A stretch of 64,000 nucleotides of DNA from Luscinia megarhynchos. Its lineage: Eukaryota; Chordata; Aves; Passeriformes; Turdidae. The DNA lies in the NCBI GenBank assembly GCA_034336665.1, contig JAPFBE010000013.1, forward strand, positions 20,315,056-20,379,055, in the 5' to 3' direction. Position 1 is the first letter of the stretch. The number at the start of each line of letters is the position of its first letter. The notes beneath the pieces were generated by a model. The model searched no databases, had not been told where the DNA came from, and was given only the letters and a program-made list of their open reading frames with translations. Shown here piece after piece: positions 36,801 through 48,473 of the stretch. The translations under genes and the position numbers were made by a program.

Positions 36801-39800
36801 TAACACCTTCAGGACTTGAAAGAAAAATTAAGATAAATTAATGAAAAACTGTGTGTTTAAATTTGCTATACAGGTGTTTGCATCTCCGTGGGAAGCAACC
36901 ATTTCCACAAGCCAAAACAACTGTTGAACTGCAGTTTTCATGGAGGTAGCTTATCTCCCTCCTGGGCACACAGGCAGCTGCTGACCTTTCTCATACCCAA
37001 ACAGTTTCCAAATGTTGTGAGCCTGGGATACCTTCGAATCAGGTCTCTCTTTCTGAATCTTAAATGTACCAGCTCTCCTACCATATGTCCTGCCTTCCAT
37101 GTTAACTGATACACCCTGGAAGGATTCTCTTGGAGAAGGTGCAGGTGATACCAGTGAAGATGCATTTAAACTTGCCTGGAAACTTGGTCTTATTTTAATG
37201 AAGAATATATTGACTACTTTCGTCTATGGGGTCATGGCTGGTCAGCAATGAAGGAACTTAAAACACTCTGGAAGTCCTCTTTGGACCTGTCAAAGAGCAC
37301 TGTGAGCACTTATGTTTATTTATTCTCCCCTCCCTTCTCTTTGGTGTAGATTAGAGGTAAAATTCTCCAGAGAGTGGATTCCTCATTAAGATTCCCGATA
37401 CCTCCCAGTCTGCAGGGGCTGGGATTACCACATGAAGAGCATCCTGCTATTTTTGCCTCTGGTCCAGGCCCTTTGAAGGGACCCTGGAACACTTTACAAT
37501 AGCACAGATTTATGAGCACTGTGCAGCCTGCCAGAGCCTTTCTGAGATACTCCTGAAAACTAATTATGGGAAACTGCCCCAGGCTTCCATCATTAAAAAT
37601 ACATTCTTAGCATTTCATGAACAAAGCCTAGTTTCCTCCTTCTGTTCCTATAGGATATGATCTGTTTCCTGACAGATGTTTATTCTAAAACATCAAGTGA
37701 TTGTTGCTGAGGAAAGTAAGTGAAAAATAGCGTGTCACCTATGATGAGTCACAATATGAATCCTGAAATCTCAGCATGATTTCAACTTCTCCAATGCCCA
37801 AGGAAATTGCTTTTTAAGATTTGTAGCTTGTTTACATTCATTTAATTAGAGACTGGGCACTTGGAGGTCTGCAGCTTGTCGTCAAGCCTTCCTTTTCAAC
37901 ACTGTCTTAGCACGGCTTTTGACCAAGAGCCATTACCCACCCACTGGTTACTTGGGCACCTGAACAAAATGAGTTTATCCATCCAACAGCTTGTGCCTTG
38001 CTTGGATGCTACCTGCAGGGCGGCAGGAAAGGCAGGCAGGTGCAGAAGAACAGGAGTGGCTGCTGGCAGGAGTGGAGGCAGGGGACAGGGGAGTTTTGGC
38101 ACGGGCAGGCTCTGTGCATGGGGCAGGTGTGCCTGCACACAGCTGTGCATGCTGGCCATGTGCCCAGCACAAACTGCCCTCGGAGACACTTGTTCCCTAC
38201 ACAGGCAAAAGCACAGGGGCAAGGTGGAATAGAGCACCAAATTCCATTCATCCCCATGGAGAAGACTGGGACACCTTCCTGTTCAGACAGGTGCCGAGGT
38301 TGTCACCACTTACCTGGTTATCTAAGGCAAACTGAACTGCCAGCACAGGGTGTACTTCAGACTGCCAAGCCTGTAATTACTGTATCAGTAATTACTTTCA
38401 TTACCTCAGTGAAAGGCCTGACATATGTCAAGTCCTGAGCTATAATTTAAACTTACATTTTGCCCGTGAGCAGGGCACTTGTAAGCATTTCAGCTTGTTG
38501 CTGTTGCATGTGGAGGATATCAACTGGCATCCTAATTCCTGTTAAGACCTGAACTCCTCGTGTGTGTTTTACATGCAATGTGCATGTGCACAGCACTCAC
38601 ACAGATCTTGATTTTAAAGGAGCTGAAAAGTCCAGGGTGGAGTTCTTCCCAAGGCTTTCAGCTGGTGTATAGGTCAAGTGCCAGATGATCTGCTATAGCA
38701 CAAGGCTTTGAACTGATCCCTGGAATTCTACAGCCATCTTCCTGCTATAAGGTTTTGAGCTGCCAAGTAAAGTGCACTGGGAAAAATAATATGCAGAAGG
38801 ACATCCATATTTTCCATCTGTGAATTTTTAAGACCAAAGATTCCAGAAGAACAGATATATCTGTTTTGGGGTAATATTGTTACTGAAGTTCTGATTCAAA
38901 TTAGCCCCCATGAAGTTCTGATTTAAATTAGTCCTCTCTTCATCTCCCTCTTTACTTTTTAGTGGTTTTTTTTTTCTTGATTTGTTAATTTTGATTTGTT
39001 TTGTGGACTTTTTGTGGGTGTGGGGTTTTGCTTTTTGTTCTGTTTTTTATTTTTAATCTCTCACAAGGCATCTAGGTTAGTAATGCAGGCTGGTCACAAC
39101 AGGATGTTTACAATGCAGTCTTCTGCTGTGCAGATAATTCTTCCCCCTGCAGGTGATGGGTCTGGAATTCTTTCTCAGAGTGAGATAGAAGCAGGAAGGG
39201 CATCTGAAATCACCCTCCTCCCCCTGCCACACATGCCTTGAAGAGGAAATATTGAGAAGGCTTTTTGTGGTGGGAAGATTTTAGGGGGCAGAAGGGCCCT
39301 TACCATGCTGCTGGAGATGACAGTAGCTGCAGAGGAGTCAGTGAGGAAAAGAGTATTGGGAGGTGAGGTGAAGGCACATGCAGGAAAGTGCTGGTACATG
39401 CCTAGACAAGCTGACGTGGGTTAGAGAGGAATTGCAGAGCTCTCTTTCTGTATCTCATCCCATGAAGAGGTGTGCAGGCAGGGAGAGTCCCTTGCTAACA
39501 TGGATGGAGGTTAAATGATTTCCATTAGCTGAAGCTCTGTCTCTTGACCTGATAGTTTTCTACTCATTCTTGACATTGGTGTAAATTATTTTTAAAAATG
39601 GGGGATCAGAGAAACAGGCTGTGAGCCCCTGGGAACACTGGAGAAGCAGAACAGCACAACCTCCAGTTTGAAGTGGCTGCAGGTGAGGCAGTAATTGATG
39701 TGTACAGGGTGGGGAATTATTTGATCAAGCAAAGAATTGGTGGACTTCGCTGTCTATGCATGTGGCTCTTCTGATTATTTTTCCTTTTCTCAGCAGCATA

Positions 39801-41189
39801 TTTTGGAACTAAGCCGATTCCAGGCAACCTTAACTTTGCCCTTCCTTATTTCCCATAGTAAAGCTTAAAAAAATCAAATTGTCAGCTCAAACTTTCCATT
39901 TAGGACTTAGATGAAAAATTCCCTCCCTTCCCTCCCCACTCAATTTCTGACACTCTTCCAGCCTGTTTTGGAAAGATTCTCAGTCTTTCCTCCTGAAAGC
40001 TGATGTTGATAGATGGGTCCAGCAATGGAGACAGAGAATTCCCACAGAAGAATGGAATGGGGCAGCGGTGTGTGCATCCCTGTGACTCTTCTGGAAGGGG
40101 AAAATGAGGGAGGCAGGGTAGGCTGCTTTGCAGCTGAGGTGCACCACAGAGTGACACAGTGCCAAACAAAAATCTCAGCTTGGAGCCCAGAAAAAAATAA
40201 GGGATTTGGATGGCTTTTGGACTGGCTTATAAGTGTGCTGCAGGGGTTTCATTCTGCTACAAGGCTTTTAATTTCCCCTGCCCCCCAAACCCATCACCTG
40301 CAGTGCAACAGTGCTGCCTCCTGTTCCAGAGCCAGCAGACACCAGCTTGAAGGGCATTTCCACCGTGTTGCTTTGCACAGCATGGACAGGCTTTTCTGCT
40401 ATACCCCTGCTTCACAGGGTGTCTGTGTGTCTGTGATCTGATACCATCATGCTCCTGTTTCAGCAGCAGGAGAAAAAGGCATTTTAGTGCCACTAAATCT
40501 CAAGAACCACAGGCTCCTCCACTCCAGCTTTTCCACTGATAGGGCACTGACTGCTATCCAGACACAGGGAAAGAGCTGCCTTATTAATAACTTTTTTTTT
40601 GTGAAAGTGTGAGTTGATACAGCCCTGGCTGTTTCAGCTTTTTCCATCTACTTCCACTCCAGAAGAAACCAAAGGCAGAAGCAATATATTTGGTCTCACC
40701 TAAACAATCTCTGCAATATGGAATAACTCTTACTATAATGCTGATATTTTGTTGTATTTCTAACAGAGTAAGTGCTTTCCCTTCCTTTTAAGTCCATTCC
40801 ACACCCTGCCAGACTTCTGTATTTTATGTCAGTAAGAAAGAGTCACTTCTGGAGCTAAAAGAGTGATAAGAGGCTTAGAGAACATGAGCTGGGAGTAAAG
40901 ATTGAGAGAGTCAGTTTTGTTTAGTCTAGGAAAAAGAACATGGCAGGAGCAGAGGTGGGAAATATGATAGTGTTTGAACATTTTCAGGGGTATTACACAG
41001 TGATCAATTCAGCAGGTCAAGATGGGGTATAGCAAGGAGAAATCAGCCTAAGTTAGCAAAGTCGACTTCCATTAGATATTTAAGAAAGGCAGAAAAAACC
41101 CCAAAAACATTTCTAGCTGTAAGGGTAGTTAAGCAATGGCTATCTAGGGACTTGTAGAATTATTCCTCTTACAAGGTTCATTTATAACA
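30863..41189. other. Intergenic region, no gene seen
   Basis: 10.3 kb without a recognisable exon or transposon. It includes a 15-base T run (35845-35859) and a GC-richer purine-biased patch at about 38000-38300 whose overlapping open frames (up to 146 codons) have low complexity and no domain. Confidence 0.65.
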
Positions 41190-41398
41190 GTCTGTCCTGA
41201 GCCTCTCTCCTCCAGGCTGAGCAGACCAAGTGCCCTCAGCACCTCTTCACACGGCTCCCCTCAAGGCATGGCACTACCTTCATAGCTTGTCTTTGCACAC
41301 TCTCTAATAGCTTTATATTGTCTTATAATTGTGGTGCCCAAAACTGCTAAAAGGATCCAAGGTGAGGCTGCCTCAGTGCAGAGCAGAGCAGGAAAATC
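41190..41398 (-). mobile_element. CR1 LINE fragment, internal 3' region
   Basis: The plus strand matches reversed CR1 sequence: 'gagcctctctcctccaggctgagcag', 'ccctcagcacctcttcac', 'cttgtctttgcacactctctaatagcttta', and 'ggtgcccaaaactgctaaaaggatccaaggtgaggctgcctca'. The very 3' end is missing. Diverged and non-coding. An ATT microsatellite begins about 12 bases beyond it. Confidence 0.85.
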
Positions 41399-41409
41399 CT
41401 ACAGGAGAA

Positions 41410-41492
41410 ATATTATTATTACTATTATTACTACTATTATTATTACTGCTATTATTATTAATATTATTATTATTAATAATAATAACTATTAT
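41410..41492. repeat. ATT/ACT trinucleotide microsatellite
   Basis: About 80 bases of imperfect TAT/ATT/ACT triplets that turn into AAT units at the right edge (about 41473-41487), so the last part is self-complementary to the first. Translation gives runs of Leu or Ile, which explains the odd open frames here; it is not a gene. Confidence 0.95.
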
Positions 41493-44400
41493 CACTCTTC
41501 TACAAATAACTCAGTTCTGTCTTTGGCTGCAGTTAAGCATTAAAGAGAGCCTGGGATGTTTGTTGTGTTGAGCTGGATGAAATATTACCTCTTGGCTTTG
41601 GCAGGATAACTGCAATGTGGAAGGTACAGTATGTTTCAATCGAAAGGTCCGTGACTGATTATGTAAAGCTGCATGAGAAACACATTTGGTGTTTCATAAG
41701 TATTCACCAGAGAGCAGCAGGTCAGCAGTAAGATCTCGTGCTTTGGAAGGATACACTGTGTTACAAGCATTTTTGAGCTAGTGTAACAATTTTTTTAAAA
41801 AGAAATCCACTGAAGACATGTGATGCAATCAGACCTCATGCATCAGCTGCCCTCATTAGCTGCCCGGTGAGTCAGGACCATCACTGCAAGTGTGTGTGTG
41901 ATCAGACCCAGACCCTGACTGTGAACAAAACAGATTGGAGGCAAAAGGAGAAGTGAGGGTTAAGTCATATGTCCTGCTTACCTACTCAGTGTCTTTGAGC
42001 AAACCACAAGCATCCTGTGCTTGACTTTTCAGAAACACTACTGTCCCTAATGAGGAAGAAGAGCCTTAGTTCCTCCTCTATCTGCATAAGACCACATGCT
42101 GCTTCTGCATTAGCATCCAAACTTGCAGCCCAAGCAGTGCCATGCAGCACAGCAGAAAACACAGCCAAGGTTTCCTGTGGGAAAGCTGGGAGCCCTCAGG
42201 AACCTCAGCAGGTCCACCTTGCTCCCTGCCCGTAGCTCAGAGTCCCCTGACAGCCCCCCACTCCTCAGCCTGGGACTGTGACCCTCCCATCGCCCTGGGC
42301 ACTGATTGTCCTGGAGCTGCAGCCCTTGTGGGAGCTCTGCAGCCCAGCAGGCACCGAGACAATCCCTTCAGGACAGCAGTGTCTCTGCTGAGCTCCTGAG
42401 ACACCTCTGTGTCCAAAGCCAATATCCTCAGGCTGAGGCAATCAGAAGTCAAGGGCTGCCTGTGAAGCTTGAATTTTAAAGGAGGGACTCATTCAGTGCA
42501 TGCTTTGGCAGTGTGTCCAGCCTGTTACAAGCATGTTGATTGTGCTAGTGGCCAAAGATAAGGGAAAAAATCAGCCCTCTTAACCCAATGTATTAGACAT
42601 CTTTTGGAGGTCACAGGGAGTCAGGACCAGTGACTGGCACAGAGATTTCCACGGGAGAGTATCTGGCATTAGGTGATGGCTGCTGCACTTGGATTGAACT
42701 GCCTCTGCCCAAGCTGTGCCATTTTGTAAGAACAATAGTTGAGATTTAGTGAGTATTTGGTTTTGAGGCTGATGTGTAAATGATATGGGGAACATGCCCT
42801 TTTTAAAGCATTTCAACCTGAACATGTGGCCTTTTTGCCCTCCCTGCTTTCCAGAGTCCCCTAGAGGTGTAAACCTTTCAATGGTGCTTCCTCCACCACT
42901 GAGGCACTTACCAGTTGTGCTTCTCAGGCTTTTTAGTCAGTGAGGCAATAAGAAGAATTGCAATTTAAACTAGCCCATAGGATGTTGATGGCATTTCCCC
43001 CTACTACATTTTAGACCATGCTAGCTCAAGCCATCTTGGATATATGCAAAGTTAGTGCAGACAAGGCAAGCTTTGATCTTTCCAAAAGTGCAGTAGTGTA
43101 CATCTGCTGTAATGTGATGTCTCTTCTATTATTGCTGAGCCTGGAACACAATATCATCTTATAGAGGGCTTTGGAGTTTAGTCTACAGCCCATTTATTTA
43201 TTTTGCTGGAGCAGTGTCCCATAAGGAAAATCCTAGGCTGGGTTTAAAGAGCCAGACAATGGAGCAGCCGTCACATTTAGATGTTGCTTTTGAAACAATA
43301 CCCTAATGCTACATCACTTTGCTCTGCTGGGTTCTGCTTCTACTTGCCAATGGCAGAAATCACAAGATCAGAATGAGTGAAAGGGCTTTAGTGATGTTTA
43401 GTGCAAAGCATGTTGAAAACGAAAACACCAACTCAACTCTGCTGAAAAAGCAGCTCTCTGGCTCCTAGGTTTCTTCTCAATCAGTGGATAGAGGCATTAC
43501 CTCACACTCAGTATGGAGTCAGGCAATGAGTTGTGTGTCTCAAACTTTTGCAAGAAAATAGTAACATTATAGTTACAGTAAATATTAATAGTGCCAAATG
43601 TATGTCAAAAATTTAGACCATCTATTACCATGGAAAGGGGCTTGAGACTCCAGTATTTATAGAAAAGGAAAAGAGACATGTCTAGTCTTACTGTCTGTGA
43701 AAAGAATCTTAAAACATTTTTTGAGTCTACAGATAGCCTAAAATAGCAGCTTAAAATTGTATGACTTGCTGTATTTACTGCTTATGGATTTTTAATGATA
43801 AAATGAAAAAAGAGCTTTATTTGTACCAATATACCCTGTTAGAATTTTTTAAAAACAAACCTGATTTTAGTGAAGTATTTTAATATTGTTTTGCTTGCAG
43901 GTTTTCCTCCTGCTCCTAGTTTAAAAATAATACAAAAAATATAAATAAACAGGTAAAAGCAACTGCATATCGCAAAGGGAATTGGGGTGAATAATTTTTT
44001 CATTTATTAAAAAGAATATGGAAACCACGACTGACATTGGTAAACAAAAACCTGAAAAAACATTGGAAAGCAAGCACTTGAAATTTATTCTGTAGAGTGA
44101 GCTTTCAATTCTCATTAGCTTGAGTAGAGAAATTTATCTAACAGTTCTGTTGTTGGCTTCCTCTTGATATTAGACACCTCTTATGGATTGCTGAATATCC
44201 TAAGAATCTAAAAGGATTACATGGCACTTAAGCACCTCTATTAAACTTCTAAATCTCACTTGCTGTCTTAAAATCAGTGATTTCTACAATACAATTGCAT
44301 GAAATTGCATGAAATTTAGGGCTAGTTTGACATGGATTACATGCATTTTTGCCAGTAATTATAGGAACAGCACATTTGGCGAGCTGTCCTTTGACAGGGG

Positions 44401-44964
44401 TACAAGTATGGCAGGTCAAGCAAGGTGACAGAAATTACTGGGAGCAGCTCTTTCAGCCAAGTTTGGTTTTTAAAGGACCAAGTCAGCAGTAACAGACCAA
44501 ACTAAAAGTCTAAGTCTAAACCAGAACAGCCAAGATTTTGTGTGATACTCTACCTAATTGCTTAAATCTTTCTAACTGATTACCACTTTCTGTGTTTGAG
44601 TACAGAGCTTCTGAGCTCTTGCTCTGAATATGAATATGTGCAGCTGTTAAGACCCATTTAAACTTTGTGCAAAGGAATATTCTATCAGATAAACTGAGAA
44701 ATACCAGGTGATGACAGAGTTGAAAACATAACACATGCTCAGGGACAAGGCAAAGGCTGTGGACCCAACTTAGAAGGCTGAAATGACTAACTTCTGTATG
44801 ATTAACTATGTGATCTTTGAAAAGCCTGCACTGCAGCAGATTAATGTCTTTGAGATTTTTGTGAAATACCAAGAGTATGGGTCTATGTGGCCTTTTTGCA
44901 GAATGATTCAAAGCCTGGAAACCTTACCTTGGGGGTAGAGATATAAGAGGCTTAATCTATTCAT
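41493..44964. other. Intergenic region, no gene seen
   Basis: 3.5 kb. A GC-richer patch at about 42050-42460 has short open frames on both strands but no splice-bounded or homologous exon. The rest, particularly 43560-44300, is strongly AT-rich. Confidence 0.65.
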
Positions 44965-45252
44965 TTTAGCAAAGAGAAGGTGAAGAGGTGGCTTGGTCAG
45001 AACCCACAAGACTTTAGTGTGGTAGAAGGTTTCTGTGAACAAAGAACTCTTTTATGCAGCAGAGAGAGGCATAATAAACCCTGTGTCTGGAAGCTGCAGC
45101 TCAGTTTATACAGATGGGAACTGAGGTGCAAAATCATGGGCTTGAGGCAGGAATCACTGGCAGAAATTCTATGCCTGGTGTTACACTGCGGATCAGACTA
45201 GGTCATCACAACCAGCACTCTTGGCTTTGAAATCTGTGTGCCTATGATTAAC
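44965..45252 (+). mobile_element. Old CR1 LINE 3'-end relic
   Basis: The order of segments follows an ancient CR1 subfamily: 'ctcttttatgcagcagagagaggcataataa', 'tggaagctgcagctc', 'catgggcttgaggcaggaatcactggcagaaattctatgcctggtgttacac', then 'ggatcagactaggtcatcacaaccagcactcttggctttgaaatctgtg'. The last phrase is the typical 'cagactagatgatc...cttctggccttaaaatctatg' end. A large internal part is deleted. It is clearly more diverged than the CR1 copy that starts 150 bases later. Confidence 0.75.
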
Positions 45253-45399
45253 GTGATTCCCACATTATATGCACACATCAGCATTGCATTTAGTCACTGA
45301 AGAAGAGAGAGAATGTATTCAATTAGCTCTGGGCTTTCTGCCTAAAAGGGGAAAATGAAGTGAGATTTTGTTTAAGGACAACCCTGGTAACACTGAAAA

Positions 45400-46143
45400 A
45401 CACCATGGAATTATTAGCATTTGGGCAGATTGGACAGGTTTTCAAGGCCTAGCACAAAAGACCCCGCAGAAAGATCTCTCTTCAGTGAGCTGCACAGAGA
45501 GAAGGCCAGAGCAGAGCCACAGAAAGGGACCTGGAGGTCCTGGTGGATGGGAAGTTGAACCTGAGTCAGCAGTGCCCTGGAGCCAGGAGGGGCAGCCCTG
45601 TCCTGGGCATCAGGCACAGCATCACAGCCAGGCCAGGGAGGGGATTGTCCTGCTCTGCTCTGAGCTGGGGCAGCCTCACCTCCAGGGCTGGGGGACAGCT
45701 CTGGGGCCACAATAGAAGGTGGAGAAGGGCCTTGGGGGGGAGCCGTGTGAGGAGGGGCTGAGGGCACTTGGTCTGTTCAGCCTGGAGCAGACTGAGGGGA
45801 GAGCTCAGTGCAGTTACAGCTTCTTGTGAGGGTGAGAGCAGGGGCAGGCACTGATCTCTGCAGTGACCAGTGACAGGAATGCAGGGAGTGGCCTGAGGTT
45901 GTGTCAGTGGAGGTTTAGGTTGGATACCAGGAGAAATTTTTTCACACAGGCAGTGGCTGGGCACTGGAACAGGCTCCCCAAGGAAGTGGTCACAGCACCA
46001 GCCTGACAGAGTTCAAGAGGTGATTGGACAATGCCCTCAGGCACATGGTGTGACTCTTGGGGTGTCCTGTGTAGGGCCAGGAGTTGGACTTTGATGATCC
46101 TTGAAGGTCCCTTCCAACTCAGCATATTCTGTGATTCTGTGAT
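45400..46143 (+). mobile_element. CR1 LINE 3' segment with intact 3' terminus
   Basis: About 740 bases of CR1: 'cacagaaagggacctggaggtcctggtggatgggaagttgaacctga' (end of the reverse-transcriptase frame), 'gccagggaggggattgtcctgctctgctctg', 'ggctcagcctggagcagactgagg'-type sequence, 'aggttggataccaggagaaattttttcacacag', 'ggcactggaacaggctccccaagg' and the terminus 'gatgatccttgaaggtcccttccaactcagcatattctgtgattctgtgat'. The two final ATTCTGTG units are the CR1 tail repeat. The 5' start is approximate. It is 5'-truncated and cannot encode a working protein. The open frames at 45368-45964 belong to it. Confidence 0.93.
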
Positions 46144-46707
46144 ACCATAGTGGGCCCTAGAAAGCATATGACATGCTTAGATAAACAAATCAGAGGCAGA
46201 CAGGGCTATACTACAACCCTTTATTTCGCTCAGATCTGCTTAAGTAGAAAGGGCAATATACTTTTCTATCTGAGGATGGTTTTATTTATACAGGGTTGTA
46301 TGGATTATAATGGTGATGATGGGAAGGAACTGCATTTTTTTCAGAGCAGCCCTGGTTTAAATGTTTTGGTTTGCTGGAAAACCCCTAAGTTCTTGTAAGA
46401 ACTTGAAGAGAGTGACTTTAAAGTGTTCCTGACTCACATTACAGAAATTCATTGCATTGAAAATGCAATTTTCAAGACTAAAAAATACGATTTTCAAACA
46501 TGAAGTAACTTGTCTTTGAAAAGGTAAGCAAGATACCTTTTTTTAACCCGCACTTTCAAATCTCATTGAAGTACTTAGGGAGTATTAAAATGAAAATTTT
46601 TTAGTGATTCAGAGAGAAAAAGTTTTAACAATAATTATGGTGCATGAATAGTGTTCAGTCCTTTGACAGTTTATTAAGATTGGAAGTACTTTGAGGTTGT
46701 TTATCTC

Positions 46708-47205
46708 AGAATCACAGACTGGGTAGGTTTGGAAGGCTCCACAATGGATCATCTGGTCCAGCCTGCTTGCTCAAGCAGAGTCATCCCAGAGCCCATGGCA
46801 CGAGATTGCATCCAGACAGGTCTGGAATCTCCAGTGAGGGAGACTCCACAACCTCTCTGCACAACCTGCTCCAGTGCTTGGTCACCTGCACAGTAGAGAA
46901 GCTCTTCCTCATGTTCAGGTGGAATTTCCTGTGTGTCAGTTTCTTTTCATCGTCTCTTTTCCTTTTGGCTTGGCAACACCCAGCAGAGCCTGGGTCCATC
47001 CTCTTGACACCCTCTTTTAATGTGCAGGACCCTGCATTTGCCTTTGTTGAATTTCAGGAGGTGCCTCTCTGCCCTCCAGGCCCTTCTGAAGGGCTGCACA
47101 GCCCTTAAGGCACAGCCCTCTGGCCACTCCTTCCACTTTGGGTCATCAGTGAACCTGCAGGGGAGGCATCTTCCCCTTCACCCAGGGTGTTGATGAATGG
47201 GACAA
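46708..47205 (-). mobile_element. CR1 LINE 3' segment, opposite orientation
   Basis: Begins on the plus strand with 'cagaatcacagactgggtaggtttggaaggctcc', the reversed CR1 3' end, followed by 'tcatctggtccagcctgcttgctcaagcagagtcatccc', 'ctccacaacctctctgcacaacctgctccagtgcttggtcacctg', 'agaagctcttcctcatgttcagg' and 'gtgaacctgcaggggaggcatc'. It is on the minus strand with its 3' end at 46708, so it lies tail to tail with the copy at 45400-46143, 565 bases away. 5'-truncated. Confidence 0.93.
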
Positions 47206-48410
47206 GAAAATCACTTTCTATGCAGTCTTAATTTCTGCTGCCATTTCTGCTAAGGCATCTCTAGTTGTCACTCACTTATATAGGCGAGTCTTTTCAATGC
47301 AGCTGTTTATTTTGCTTTTCCATTCTTTCCATCAGAGTGCTGAGTTATTGCAGACCAGCACTTGTATTTGTTGAACATTTCCTATCATCCACCCCCAAGA
47401 TCCTCTGTTTAAGCAGAACAGTTAAGGCATGGATAATTGGAGTCACTCATATGGGAGCTTGGGTTGTTGTTCTCTTCTCTCTTGCAAACTGTCATTTTAA
47501 AAGATCCCAGTTGTTTTTGCCCAGTGGTGTAGTGTGGTCTTGGCTTTTCTCATTCTGTTTTCCAGTCACCTTGCAAAGGAAGTATCCTGTGGAGTCATGC
47601 TTTTGATCTCACCTAGGATGCTGGGTCTGCACTGTGCATGTCTGAAATAGCTGGTTTAGACCCTTTTCATTTTCTTGTAGCTTTTGGCAGGGAAAAATTG
47701 TTCAAAAGTAAGAGAATTTGTTCCCGTCCAATTTGAAAACTGAATGGCTCCTTGTTTTGGCTTTTTTCTTTTCAAAAGTCCTTTACATGAGACTGTTTTT
47801 TGAGGGCTTGTGATCGTGCATGTAGTTTGCTTTCTGTCTAGCCACAGAAGTTTACCAATTAAAAGAGTCTTTCAGCACCTGACCCTATATTTGGGGCAAG
47901 ATCTGCAACCTTTAATTGTTAAATTATCTGGTCCCAGCTTAAAAATATTTAACAGCACTTTCTCAGGTAACTCGGTTATTTTAGAAAGCATCCCCACAAA
48001 ATATTTTCATTCCCTTGCCTCTGCTATTTTACCCAATAAAAGGAAGCAAAGGTGTTTTCTGGCAGGGATCAGCTCATCTTCAAAGTACTTGCAGATAGGC
48101 CTCATCTTCTCAACTAATGAAATAAAAGCCATTCCCTAAACCCTCTTATATATTATGCTGTTTGTGCCTGATGTGCTTTCTGCTGGGGACGGGTGTGAGT
48201 GGTGGTGGTAAAAAGAAAGAAGACCTTGTACCTTTTCATTGCTTCTTTGTTTAGTGGTGAATGGGAAAACCTTTCATCTGAAAACTTGTGTATTCTCTTT
48301 TTCTCCTTGAAAGGGTGGAGTCAAGTATAACATCAAGCTGGGTATGATGGTACTTTAAATACAGTGACAAATTACACAGAACAGCCTGCTTGTCCTGACT
48401 TCCACTGTCA
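47206..48410. other. Intergenic region, no gene seen
   Basis: 1.2 kb, T-rich on the plus strand, with open frames of about 110 codons (47265-47606, 47810-48139) that show no domain and are probably chance. Confidence 0.65.
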
Positions 48411-48473
48411 GAAAAGAAAAAACAAACAAACAAACAAAAAAGAAAAAATAAACAAACAAGCAAGTAAAAAAAG
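48411..48473 (+). repeat. A-rich / CAAA simple repeat
   Basis: About 60 bases of A-runs and CAAA units ('gaaaagaaaaaacaaacaaacaaac...'). It has no convincing element upstream whose poly-A tail it might be. Confidence 0.9.

Noticed and set aside
37861..38438. Overlapping open frames of up to 146 codons on both strands
   Set aside because: A GC-rich, purine-biased patch opens several frames at once on both strands, which is typical of composition rather than coding.
41329..41571. Open frames giving poly-Leu and poly-Ile proteins
   Set aside because: Translation of the ATT microsatellite and flanking CR1 sequence.
45368..45964. Open frames of 115-132 codons on both strands
   Set aside because: They fall inside a CR1 3' segment and are by-products of the transposon.
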